A DNA stretch of 64,000 nt, from positions 32,385,330 through 32,449,329 of the forward strand of contig NC_134880.1 in NCBI RefSeq assembly GCF_041734735.1, read 5' to 3'. Shown piece by piece: positions 45,471-55,935 of the stretch; positions within the stretch are counted from its first letter, which is position 1, and each line of letters opens with the position of its first letter. The position numbers were made by a program, and so were the translations under genes. The notes beneath the pieces were generated by a model. It made no database searches and was not told where the DNA came from. It saw nothing but the letters and a program-made list of their open reading frames with translations. This DNA is from Babylonia areolata. Its lineage: Eukaryota; Mollusca; Gastropoda; Neogastropoda; Buccinidae.

Positions 45471-46648
45471 TTGCTAAATTATCTGTCAGAAGAATTGGCA
45501 ATATCCACATTTCTTCCCCCTGTGTTCTTTCCATTAAGTTTCATTCCGAAGACAGAAAAAGTTGTAAATTGGTTAATAACATTGTAAATATAGGGCAGGT
45601 AGCCCTAAGTGTGAACAATGTGTAACTGAGAACAGTTCATGTACTGCCCCACTTGGAAGAGTTCTCACCAGACACATTTCACAATTTAACGTCTGCTTCA
45701 ATCTCATTCCGATACCTGAATGAATATTCATTTCCAAAAACGAGTCAAACATCTATTTCTGCGCTCTTTCTTCTCTTCGTGCACTGCAAACCAAGTTCAC
45801 AAATGTGCTCTAAAAATCCTAAAATGAACGGAAGCAAGTAGTAGGACTTGAACTTTGACACAGTTGACACAGCTGATTTGATTGGATATGCTGAATAAAT
45901 CTAATTATCTGTGCTCGGATAATTTTTTTAAGAAGGCATGTTGGTGACAGATGAGAACATCAGTTTTGACAGGAATCTCCAAAACAGTGTGGCTTGCAAC
46001 TGAACATAAGATATTTTGATGTGAGCCTGTTTGCAAATTATGCTCTACAGTTACTGAGTACTGTCAAAAGGGTGAGTGTGTTTGTGTGTATGTGCATGAG
46101 TGATCAAAACCAACAATTCAACAGTCCTGTGAGATGTTCCAATAATACATTATGTCCAATACATAACATCTCTCTCTCTCTCTCACTCTCTCTCCCCTGT
46201 AGTTTTTGTCTTTTCTTCTTCTTTTTTCACTGATGGCTTGATGTAAAAAGAAAGAAAAAAAAGAAAAAGAAAAGCAACTGTTGCTTAATCAATTAAATCT
46301 TGACTTGACTTAGTTCATGAGTTCAAGATCTGCTTCTGTTTTAATTGCCCACATGTACCGTAACTCATCGTTCGCAATTAGACGTGCTCGCTGGCATTTA
46401 CCCTCATACACCGCTGCTAATGCTATTTCGACCTCTGAAAAAACGCTGAAAAGTAGTCGAACTTTCCCTGGTGAAAGCCTTCAAAACAGAAGAGCTACAC
46501 TGGACAATCGCACGACCTGTTATTTATGCATATACACACGTTGAGGTGGTCGCTTCGACTGCATCGTTCACAATCAGGCCTACCTACCCTATGCTCTGCA
46601 TAACAGTACAGTCGATAGTGCAACAGCATATATCTGGACTATACATAC

Positions 46649-46881
46649 CCGACATCTTGACCAACAATTTCAATGGAGTGTCGCAGAGCCCTCAAGACAG
46701 ATTTCTGATTTTCTTGTGTCGACTGTTCTTCATTTTCACCAAGACTCTCAACAGAATCACAAAAGCCATCTCCAACTTCACGGAATACGTGGCAAACGTG
46801 TGTCCTAAGCAGCTGTGTGAGTCGAATAGCCTGATTTATAAACTCAATTTGGTCAGTCGACGTTTTCAATTTGTTTTCCAT
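46649..46881 (-). CDS. MED27: MED27 exon 1 (coding part)
   Basis: The ATG at 46881-46879 opens a 233-base coding segment ending at donor GTCGG|GTATGT (G at 46648), phase 2. It reads MENKLKTSTDQIEFINQAIR, then LTQLLRTHVCHVFREVGDGF, and ends ALRHSIEIVGQDVG. Vertebrate MED27 has LEAFSQAISAIQALRSSVSRVF and NLHSVNRDLN at the matching positions. This ATG is the first in frame: the frame stays open upstream for at least 24 codons with no other ATG. The segment is predicted helical, as expected for the Mediator head/tail-linking N-terminus. No convincing core promoter was found upstream. Confidence 0.9.
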
Positions 46882-47211
46882 TTGGCCTGGATCAACTCCA
46901 GTGGTACGACATTGAACAAGTATCGTCGTACATAAAAACCGGAAATCACTGGAAAATGGTCAGTTTCAAATTGGCAGCTTGAGGTCCATCTCGCGGTTTT
47001 GCACCACCTATTCTCAAATGGTTCACTTCCTGAAATTAGCCAAATCGGAATCCTGAAACGGTATTCCGACTGGGGTTTCCAATTTCCGAACAGTAGTCAG
47101 CTCAGGCCATTGACTACTGTACATCATCAAAATAATATATAAACTCCCGATTTAGCACCACCACGTTATACTACCGTGTACAACGTTGTAACTGAAGTGG
47201 TGCTATGGCGC

Positions 47212-47625
47212 AAATTATGAATGTTTTCCAGTTTCCTACCAATCATGACATATCACAAATAATGAAATCAGTATTATACCGACTGCAAAGGTGAATTTAC
47301 GAAGGCAGCACGGGATCATTTAGTTCGTAAGAACAATTCTGTTGATATTTTACGCAATGCACAACTTGGATATACTCTATGCTCCGCTTATCAACGTGTA
47401 GAATATAAATATCTAAATATGTGTTAACCCGGTTCGGTTTCAATGAACATTATCGGCGCTCTGTCCAGACAATAAATTCGGAAAGTATAGAGGGCAGATG
47501 ATGGCAAAATTGAACATCATGTCTTGATGTGAAAAGAACGGTATGAAATACATAGTTTTCTTTGGAAATGAACCGGTATTTGCAAATGTAACTGCCGAAC
47601 CCTGGCGCAGTAGCGTGGGATATAA
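47212..47625 (+). repeat. R1 repeat, copy 1
   Basis: A ~415-bp repeat starting ATGAATGTTTTCCAGTTTC and containing GTGAATTTACGAAGGCAGCA, TTTTACGCAATGCACAACTT, TGTCCAGACAATAAATTC and CGAACCCTGGCGCAGTAG. The same blocks occur in order on the opposite strand at 50240-49785 and on the plus strand at 55480-55935. No coding region is seen. Confidence 0.88.
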
Positions 47626-49784
47626 ATAATAATCATAATGATAAAAATGGATCATAAATTTTATTAATGATTATGTGAAACTTTGTTGTGACACGTGTAA
47701 CATTGAATCCAAGTTACCAGATGTTTGAATTACTGGATTTATAATAATGATAGTAATGAATCTATCATGCAGTCCAATGCATTCAAACAAAGCCTGTGCA
47801 AAATTATGTACTTTATTAATGATTACCTAAAACCTTATGACATATGTAACATGGAACCCAAAATACCTAAACTAACTTCCCCACCCTGGATGATTTTATG
47901 TTTCAGAAACACTGCAGGCACTCCATTTTCACATCAATTCTCCCCAGTGTTTAACTGTTTAAAGAACTACTGTTCATCTTATTATGACATGGGAATTGTA
48001 TTATTCATATCACTTGTCAAAAGTTTTCCTCTTTATCTGAAGAATTGTGATCAGAACACCAGATTCTTTGTATCTTTCTATTCAGTCAATCAACAGAAAT
48101 CTGATTAGCGTTATCCTCACTGTGAACAAATAAGTAGGATTGCAGAAAAACAAAATGTAATAAAAGTAAGACTATGAGAAAATACAAAACCAAACAATAA
48201 CAACAACAACAACTAAAAATAAGGAATTCTATTATCTGCGTAAAGCAGAACCAAAGAACACGTGTTCCGTGTCCGAATGTGACACCTGACTTCATCTCAA
48301 GCACTGCTAAACGTGAAATGCTTCAAATTGAATTAATTTTAAGAAATTCATTCACAATCAATGTATAGTTTGGTTTTTCAGAACTTGTGTGATGTAAAAT
48401 GTGGCTGTTCTAATCAAATTCTGCAAAACAATAAGCGCGTAGGGACTGACGTGTTTCGGATACAACGAATTTTTTCGTTCCACACTTCGTCTGTCTTGTG
48501 AACTGATAAACTACATCATTTCGTGATAAAACTTCACCAGACAGCAAAAGCCAAAATCAAGGTAATTGAAGGGGTGATTTTCTACTTTGAACTTTGTTGT
48601 TTGGAACTTTTGATGCAACAAGTCTTCAAATGAAAGCAGTCTTACTGAACTACATGCGTTGACTTGGTTCGAAATCTTACGCCAGTATCCGTACATTACC
48701 GCATCTCGCCATGTGTCAGAAACAATGATTGTGTCTAAACTTAATCGGATCAGAGATAAATGTACAAACCATAATAACGACGAAATTAACATACACAGTT
48801 GTTGTTTTTGTGTGTGTGTTTTTAAAAAAATTAATATAGCAACCACGGTGTGCAAATGAACATATCGGAGATTCAGTCCCGTGTAACATATGTACATTTC
48901 ACACGCTGTCGGAAACAACACATTCTCTGAATCTGTATTCAAACACACGATTGAAGGGTGTTCGTCAAACCGATTTACGCTTTCCCGCGATGAATCCGTG
49001 TGATTTATGTGGAAACAGTTCTAATTTTGTTTACATGTATATTTTCATTGGGTCGTTTACATGCACAGAAGTAACACAGAAAAGCGGAACTGAAAATTAA
49101 TATGCGACTTCGATTGCATTTAAATAGTTAAATAGACTTCTTCTTTTTTTTTCCAGAAAATGAGTGTATGTGCCGCAGAAGATAGATGTGTTGACCACCT
49201 GTTGCAAGTAAAGAACGTGTAGTGTATTCATGAATGTGCTTGCCTTTGAATAATAATAAATTAAAAAAATAATGATAATAATAATTTAAAAACAAAAACA
49301 AAAAAAACGTCAAGAGGAACGGGTTGTTTACGTCTGTCACGCGGGTTTTTTGTGTAATATGTCAAACTTAATGTACCATTTTTACTGATGATCAATGTTT
49401 TACTATCACAACGAATGAATATAGATCAGGTCTGTATGTACTGGATTTTAATCAGGTTTGTACTTATTTATTTTTGACCACTTCATGTTCAGACACATTG
49501 CCATATCACAAAATGGCGCCGAAATTTTGGATCTTTTTAATAATTTTCAACACATTTAAGACACAAGAACAAACCATATTCTCACAAAATTGTTGCAGAC
49601 ATTTCTCTACTGAATTGCAATCCTGATAACATGTGAAACATTTGAATAATCATTGAAAACACATGTTTATACTGAATCAGACTGAGAGACCCCCATTTCC
49701 AACAAAGTTCTGGATACTGACCCATTTTCATTTTCCAGGCAGTCTTTGCTCTTCATGACTATCTGATGCATTTCATTTTGCCAC
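47626..49784. other. Interior between inverted R1 copies
   Basis: About 2.2 kb of AT-rich DNA. No family recognised; longest frames (127 codons on plus at 47725, 145 on minus at 48948) resemble nothing known. An A-rich run lies at about 49260-49310. Confidence 0.5.
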
Positions 49785-50240
49785 CTTCATACTCCAGCCA
49801 GATACATTTTCTTTCCCACGCTAAACTGACGTGTCTACTGCGCCAGGGTTCGTTAGTCACATTTGCAAATACCACTTCATTTCCAAAGAAAAATATGTTT
49901 CATACCGTTCTTTTTACATCAAGACATGATGTTGGTCGATTTTGCCATCATCTGCCTTCCATGCTTTCTGAATTAATTGTCTGGACAGTGCTCGGACAAT
50001 GTTCATTGAAACAAACCTAGTTAACACGTATTCAGATATTCATATACTACGCGTTAATAAGCAGACCATGAAGTATTTCCAAGTTGTGCATTGCGTAAAA
50101 TGTCAACATAATTGTTCTTACAAACTAAATGATCCCGTGCTGCCTTCGTAAATTCACCTTTGCAGTCGGTATAATACCGATTTCATTCTTTATGAAATGG
50201 CATGACTGGTAAGAAACTGTAAAACATTCATAAAACCAAA
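49785..50240 (-). repeat. R1 repeat, copy 2 (inverted)
   Basis: Reverse complement of the R1 unit, with all landmark blocks present (GCGCCAGGGTTCG, AATTAATTGTCTGGACAG, TGTGCATTGCGTAAAA, GTGCTGCCTTCGTAAATTCA, GGTAAGAAACTGTAAAACAT). It forms an inverted pair with copy 1 (2.2-kb interior) and another with copy 3 (5.2-kb interior). Confidence 0.88.
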
Positions 50241-50449
50241 TTTGCATTTTCTACCAGTTTAGTATATAATAGATGAAATTAAAAATGTTTGTTTCCTTTT
50301 GACCCCAAAGAGATCTCTTATTTTCTGTACGGTATCTGTCATCTGCCGCAGTGACCTACTAACAGAGGTACAGGATAGCATCAGCGCGGCAGCAGTCAGC
50401 CACAACTACTGCACCGCGCTAAACTTTCCTCGGTCGACCCCTTATACCA

Positions 50450-51200
50450 CGCTTGCGTAACCCTGGCTTGCTCTTGCCTTGCGGATCTTTGTAAGGTGCT
50501 CTCTCATGGCCAGAAGTGTGACAAATAATTATTAAAAACCGAAATCAAATTATGTTCTCGCCCACCTACAGCGGTCAACTTTTTATCAGTGTGATCAGTA
50601 TGACTTATTCTATTTTATCGTGAAAAGAACGGTTTTGTTGCACACATTTCGACCATTTTTGTATCTGCCCTGGACCAACACGTACACACACACACACACA
50701 CACGGCACACCCACACACACCCACACACTAACACACGGCACACACTGCACACGCACATACACACACTGCACACACCGTCAGACATAGTACACACACACAC
50801 TGGCACACTCACACACATACACACACACACACACACACACATTCATTCATTCATTCATTCATCCATTCATTACGTTATGCATGTTAAATTGGCAGTCTCA
50901 AAGACGCCCTCATTCCACGCATGTATATCCATAGACCCCATGGTCTTGGCCCCATACAAAAATGGCCGTCCAAATGCGTGAAACAAAACCGTTCTTTTTT
51001 TTTTTTCTTTCTTTTTTTTTTTTCTTTCTTTTTTTTTTTTTAACAATAACATAGAATAAAACATGCTGATCACACTAGTTTAAAGTTTATCACTGTCGGG
51101 AGGCGGGAACATACACTAGATTTTAATCATTGCTCACACTTCTGGCCGTGCAGTGAGCGAACGCCTTTCAATGAGTGGCAAGTGAGGCAAATGCTTGTGA
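50450..51200. repeat. Foldback repeat with ~170-bp arms
   Basis: Left arm about 50503-50670 and right arm 51148-50940 are inverted copies sharing GGCCAGAAGTGTGA, a GTGTGATCAG(T/C)ATG block and AAAGAACGGTTTTGTT. The arms probably extend outward to about 50450 and 51200 with lower similarity. The loop holds CA microsatellites (50684-50840) and the right arm a T/C-rich run (50996-51040). Confidence 0.78.
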
Positions 51201-51214
51201 GCCATAAGAGTTTA

Positions 51215-54200
51215 TGACAGCGCGGAATGCGACAGGTACTATGTAACCCTGTGCTACCTGTCACATGCGGGCAGATGGAGCTCGACAGCCCGGGAAGGCA
51301 GTCCATCTAAGACAAGGAAAAGTCTGAAGTAAAACCCATGAAGTGCTAAGGAATGCAGGACAGTCTCGACATGCATTGACCCTGGGTCCATGGCCATGTC
51401 CCGACTTTCAGTAGCCGCGCCCCCGTGCCTCCGAGGAAGGTTTTTGAGCCAGAGGCTAGGACAAGGACAGTCTGATATAAAACCTACGACCTGAGGACCT
51501 CACTGTCACCGTCCCAGCTTGCTAGGCTATGGCAGATGAACCACGGGTGTAAAGGGTGGGGCCAGTACTGCGCACACTGCACTCCACCTAAAAATTCCAT
51601 TGCGCAGGCTTGAAGGACACGTCCACGTCCGCGCCACCAACTATTCCAAGCCCTGTAGCGATGGGAAAGGGGCGAAAACGGCAGGTGGAAGATGTCACTG
51701 GAAGCCGCAGTTCCAATCCTGCATGCAGGCGGTTCAGGATATTGGTCGCCTGATTGTTGACCCGGAGGTGACAGCATCACTCGGCAGCACCCTGAACGAC
51801 CAAGCAGCCTTTTCTAGGGACAGCACTGCTTGCTCCACACGGAGAGGGGCCTAGAAAAGGTGGTCCAAACAAATGCTCATCTCCATACCCCCCAGTTGGC
51901 TAGCCGCGGTCAACGGGCATCTCCAAACGAGGTCGAACAACAATAGAGAAGAAAAGGCCGGCACCTGCCTCACAATTAGGTGCAAAAGGACTAAAGGTAG
52001 CATGCTGGAACATCCGAACCATGCGTGACTCTGCAGACAGCAACCACCCAGAAAGGCGTTCCGCTCTAGTCGCACACGAACTTCAGAGACTGAACATTGA
52101 CATTGCTGCCGTCAGCGAAGTCCGCTTTGCAGGGAAAGGCAGCCTCCAGGAACACGGCGCTGGGTACACCCTCTACTGGTCAGGCAAGCCAGAGACCGAG
52201 AGACGTCTTTATGGCGTAGGCTTTATGGTCAGGAGCACCATTGCCTCCAAGCTTGAAAACCTGCCAACAGGACACTCAGACCGAATTATGTCCATGCGCC
52301 TCCCACTACGGAACAAACAGCATGCCACTCTGTTCAGCGTGTACGCTCCAACCCTCCAAGCGGACCCCACAGAAAAGGTCAAGTTTTACACTGATCTGCG
52401 CAACCTCGTTCAGAACACCCCTGCTGACGACAAGGTCATCATCCTTGGCGACTTCAATGCCAGAGTTGGCCAAGATTCAGAAGCCTGGAAAGGAGTCCTT
52501 GGCAAGCATGGCGTTGGTAATTGCAACGACAATGGGCGCCTTCTTCTCGAGTTCTGTGCAGAGCAGCAGTTTACCATCACCAACACCATTTTCCAGCAGA
52601 AGGACAGCCTGAAGACAACGTGGATGCATCCTCGGTCCAAACATTGGCACCTCATTGATTACATCCTGATGCGCCAGAGAGACGTACGAGACGTCCTACA
52701 CACCCGAGTGATGCCCAGCGCGGAGTGTCATACTGACCACCGCCTCGTCCGCAGCAAGCTCAGGCTCCACTTCAAGCCCAAACCAAAGAAAGGAGGAGCT
52801 CCTAGGAAGAAATTCCAGGTCGGCAACTTTCAGTCAGCTGAAGTGAAAGCTGAATTCCAGGCGAAGCTTCAGGACAAACTTGAAGACCCCAGTTGCCCCA
52901 CAGACCCCTCTCCAGAAGCACTATGGGCACAGCTGAAATCAGCCATCCTGCAGTCCTCTGAAGAAGTCCTAGGGTTCTCGTCGAAAAAGAACAAGGACTG
53001 GTTTGACGAAAACAACCAGGAGATCCAAGAATTGCTGGCGAAGAAGAGATCAGCCCACCAGGCTCACCTTGCACAACCGTCTTGTCCGGTGAAGAAAGCA
53101 ACCTTCCGGCTCATATGCAGCAACCTCCAGCGCAAGCTTCGTGAGATTCAAAATGGGTGGTGGACCAACCTGGCAGAGAGGGCTCAGCTTTGTGCAGACA
53201 CTGGTGACTACCGGGGCTTATACGAAGCCTTGAAGGCGGTGTACGGTCCCTCATACCAGGTCCAGAGTCCTTTGCGCAGCGCAGACGGCCAGGCGCTCTT
53301 CACAGACAAGACGTCAATCCTGAACAGGTGGTCGGAACATTTCCAGGCCCTCTTCAGCGCCAACCGCACGGTTCAAGACTCGGCAATTCTCCGCATCCCA
53401 CAACAGCCAGTGAAATTACAACTGGACGAGCTACCAACCCTAGAAGAGACTGTCAAGGCCATTGAACAGCTGAAATGTGGCAAGGCAGCAGGGGTTGACG
53501 GAATTCCGCCGGAGGCGTGGAAGAATGGAGGCCCAGCACTACACTCCAAACTCCACAACCTCTTTGTCTGCTGCTGGGAGCAAGGCAAACTACCACAGGA
53601 CCTCCGTGACGCAGTCATCATCACCCTGTATAAAAACAAGGGAGAAAAGTCGGACTGCTCCAACTACAGGGGGATAACTCTGCTCTCCATCGCAGGCAAG
53701 ATCCTCGCCAAAGTCCTCCTAAATCGGCTGGTGCCTACTATCGCCGAAGAACATCTCCCGGAGAGTCAGTGTGGCTTTAGAGCCAACAGAGGCACCACTG
53801 ACATGGTCTTCGTTCTCAGACAGCTACAAGAAAAATGTCGGGAACAGAACAAAGGACTGTATGCAACATTCGTCGATCTCACGAAAGCTTTCGACACCGT
53901 GAGCAGAAAAGGTCTGTGGGAGATCATGAAACGTCTAGGATGCCCCCCAAAATTCCTCAGCATCGTCATCCAACTACATGAGGAACAGCGTGGACAGGTC
54001 AGACACAGCAACGACCTTTCGGAGCCCTTCCCAATTGGAAATGGAGTGAAACAAGGTTGTGTCCTCGCGCCGACCCTCTTCACGATCTTCTTCAGCATGA
54101 TGCTCCAACAGGCCACTGAAGATCTTGGCGACGACGACGGTATCTTCATCAGATACCGCACTGATGGCAGCCTATTCAACCTGAGGCGGCTACAGGCCCA

Positions 54201-55235
54201 CACCAAGACACTGGAGCAACTCATCAGAGAGCTTCTGTTTGCCGACGATGCTGCCCTCGTCGCCCATACAGAAGCGGCCCTGCAGCGTATAACGTCCTGC
54301 TTCGCAGAGGCTGCGCAGCTCTTCGGCCTAGAAGTCAGTCTGAAAAAGACGGAAGTTCTCCACCAGCCTGCCCCACAGGAAGAATTCCACGCTCCTCACA
54401 TCAACATCGGTGAGACAGAGCTGAAGTCGGTCCACCAGTTCAGCTACCTAGGCTGCACCATCTCGTCTGACGCCAAGATCGACAAGGAGATCGACAACAG
54501 ACTTGAAAAGGCAAACAGTGCATTCGGCAGGCTGTACAAGAGAGTGTGGAACAACAAACACCTGAAGAAAGACACAAAGATCAGCGTGTACAGAGCTGTT
54601 GTACTGCCCACCCTGTTGTATGGCTCCGAAACCTGGGTCACCTACCGGCACCACATACGACTGCTTGATCGCTTCCACCAGCGCTGCCTTCGCACCATCC
54701 TCAGCATCCACTGGAGTGACTACATCACAAATGTCGAGGTCCTGGAGCAGGCAAAGACTATCAGCATCGAGGCAGTGCTGCTAAAGACCCAGCTACGTTG
54801 GGCAGGGCACGTGTCCAGGATGGAGGACCACCGCCTGCCCAAGATCGCGCTGTATGGCGAACTGTCCACTGGCCACCGTGACAGAGGAGCACCCAAGAAG
54901 AGATACAAAGACTCCTTGAAGAAAGCTCTTGGTGCCTGTCACATTGACCATCGCCAGTGGTCCGCAGTAGCCGCTGATCGAGAGACCTGGCGACGCACCA
55001 TCCACCAAGCTGTCTCCTCCTTCGAAAACAACCGCAGGGCCAGCCTTGAGGACAAACGCAGAAGGAGGAAGAACCACGACGCTGCAGCCGCGAACCCAGA
55101 CCAGACTTTCCCTTGCAACCGCTGCGGCCGACTCTGCTTTTCCCGCATTGGCCTCGTCAGCCATGAGCGTGCTTGCATCAGACGTGGACAACGCCCTTCC
55201 TAGATCTTCGTCAGCGAAGCCAGGCCATGATGGAA
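51215..55235 (+). mobile_element. RTE-like LINE, apparently intact coding region
   Basis: A single-ORF APE-type LINE. A GC-rich 5' region (51215-51903, left boundary uncertain) precedes one long frame 51904-55203, and a short 3' region ends near 55235 with ATG-rich sequence (GCCATGATGGAATG), typical of RTE-group tails. It lies upstream of MED27 and is flanked by inverted R1 copies. RTE assignment rests on the single ORF, RT motif wording and short 3' end; a related clade is possible. Confidence 0.85.
51904..55203 (+). CDS. LINE endonuclease/reverse transcriptase, RTE-like
   Basis: Residues below count from the ATG at 52021. An APE endonuclease spans about 1-250: GDFNARVG 143-150, SKHWHLIDY 207-214, TDHRLV 238-243. 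The RT spans about 480-850: GKAAGVDG 487-494, FVDLTKAFDTV 617-627, GVKQGCVLAPTLF 675-687, LLFADDAALV 738-747. A C-terminal block (LRWAGHVSRMEDHRLPK 925-941) leads to a CxxC...H...C finger 1032-1052. The frame is uninterrupted. The APE N-terminal motif ACWNIRTM, whose Asn is expected to be catalytic, lies before this ATG; the frame is open back to 51904 after a stop at 51901, with no ATG between. So the real start is non-AUG, by initiation or recoding from upstream, or lost. The enzyme nicks DNA and primes cDNA synthesis there. Confidence 0.92.
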   Translation, partial: PRSTGISKRGRTTIEKKRPAPASQLGAKGLKVACWNIRTMRDSADSNHPERRSALVAHELQRLNIDIAAVSEVRFAGKGSLQEHGAGYTLYWSGKPETERRLYGVGFMVRSTIASKLENLPTGHSDRIMSMRLPLRNKQHATLFSVYAPTLQADPTEKVKFYTDLRNLVQNTPADDKVIILGDFNARVGQDSEAWKGVLGKHGVGNCNDNGRLLLEFCAEQQFTITNTIFQQKDSLKTTWMHPRSKHWHLIDYILMRQRDVRDVLHTRVMPSAECHTDHRLVRSKLRLHFKPKPKKGGAPRKKFQVGNFQSAEVKAEFQAKLQDKLEDPSCPTDPSPEALWAQLKSAILQSSEEVLGFSSKKNKDWFDENNQEIQELLAKKRSAHQAHLAQPSCPVKKATFRLICSNLQRKLREIQNGWWTNLAERAQLCADTGDYRGLYEALKAVYGPSYQVQSPLRSADGQALFTDKTSILNRWSEHFQALFSANRTVQDSAILRIPQQPVKLQLDELPTLEETVKAIEQLKCGKAAGVDGIPPEAWKNGGPALHSKLHNLFVCCWEQGKLPQDLRDAVIITLYKNKGEKSDCSNYRGITLLSIAGKILAKVLLNRLVPTIAEEHLPESQCGFRANRGTTDMVFVLRQLQEKCREQNKGLYATFVDLTKAFDTVSRKGLWEIMKRLGCPPKFLSIVIQLHEEQRGQVRHSNDLSEPFPIGNGVKQGCVLAPTLFTIFFSMMLQQATEDLGDDDGIFIRYRTDGSLFNLRRLQAHTKTLEQLIRELLFADDAALVAHTEAALQRITSCFAEAAQLFGLEVSLKKTEVLHQPAPQEEFHAPHINIGETELKSVHQFSYLGCTISSDAKIDKEIDNRLEKANSAFGRLYKRVWNNKHLKKDTKISVYRAVVLPTLLYGSETWVTYRHHIRLLDRFHQRCLRTILSIHWSDYITNVEVLEQAKTISIEAVLLKTQLRWAGHVSRMEDHRLPKIALYGELSTGHRDRGAPKKRYKDSLKKALGACHIDHRQWSAVAADRETWRRTIHQAVSSFENNRRASLEDKRRRRKNHDAAAANPDQTFPCNRCGRLCFSRIGLVSHERACIRRGQRPS

Positions 55236-55479
55236 TGCAGCTCGCAAGAAAGCGTCACGTGACTGACTGCTGCTGTGTTGATGCCACTGAGCTGAATACT
55301 ACTGATTGAGCTCGATGGCTGATGCTGACTTATTCCTCTGTGAGCAGGACGCTGCAGCGGCAGATAACAGCGACCATGAGACAGCGTACAGAAAGTAAAA
55401 GAGCTCTTTGGGATCAGAAGGAAACAAACATTTTCAACTTCATGTATTTTATCAGTATAAAATTGTTGAAAGACGCTAA

Positions 55480-55935
55480 TAGCTTTCATGAATGTTTTCC
55501 AGTTTCTTACCAGTCATGACATTTTTAAAGAGTGAAATTGGTATCATACCCGACCGTGCAAGGGTGAATTTACGAAGGCAGCACGCCGGGATAACTTAGT
55601 TCTAAGGTACAGTTTTGTTGACTTTTACGCAATGGGCAATACCAAATGCTCTGTAGAAATTGATTGGCTTGCTGTGAAACTATACTTTACGTGTTAATTA
55701 GATTTGTCTGGATAAACAAAGTCGGAGCACTGTCCAGACAATTAATTCAGAAAGTATGGAAGAGGTAGATGACTATATGGCAAAATCGACCGACATCATC
55801 ATGCCTTCGTGTGAAAAGAACAGTATGTTTTTTTTAAGTTTGGAAACCGGCTGAACCGGTACTTGCAAAGCGACTCATGAAGCCTGTCAGGCACGGTAGA
55901 CGTCAATTTAGCATGAGAAAGAGAATGCAGCTGGC
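55480..55935 (+). repeat. R1 repeat, copy 3
   Basis: Third copy, plus orientation, with landmarks ATGAATGTTTTCCAGTTTC, GTGAATTTACGAAGGCAGCA, CTGTCCAGACAATTAATTC and GTGTGAAAAGAACAGTATG. Its right part extends like copy 2 (GACGTCAATTTAGCATGAG). Confidence 0.88.

Larger units (their letters stand above)
43585..46648 (-). other. MED27: MED27 intron 1
   Basis: A 3.1-kb intron (donor GTATGT at 46648, acceptor TTTCAG at 43585) containing CA/TA microsatellites, a tRNA-headed SINE and a second GT-rich composite repeat. The stretch 45480-46648 shows only a TC microsatellite (46160-46192) and an A-rich run. Confidence 0.88.
16759..46881 (-). other. MED27: MED27 gene locus (exons 1-4 of a longer gene)
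   Basis: Four exons on the minus strand together encode about 200 residues that follow the order of Mediator subunit 27. Coordinates are 46881-46649, 43584-43449, 27100-26967 and 16855-16759; phases at successive junctions are 2, 0 and 2, and exon 4 ends in phase 0. Introns are about 3.1, 16.3 and 10.1 kb, and the fourth is at least 16.7 kb because no further exon is found to the left. MED27 is a subunit of the Mediator co-activator that bridges transcription factors and RNA polymerase II. About 110 C-terminal residues expected from vertebrate orthologues (about 311 residues, from memory) are missing from the window. The comparison is from memory, not an alignment run. Confidence 0.88.

Noticed and set aside
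46317-46935. Plus-strand frames of 75 and 154 codons opposite MED27 exon 1
   Set aside because: They overlap exon 1 in antisense and match nothing; the minus-strand reading is supported by family similarity and splice sites.
47131-47142. TATA-like box upstream of MED27
   Set aside because: AT-rich 6-8-mers are common here and its distance of about 250 bp from the start codon gives no real support without transcript data.
54444-55191. Minus-strand open frames of up to 152 codons across the RTE-like LINE
   Set aside because: They are antisense shadows of the long plus-strand frame with no independent similarity.
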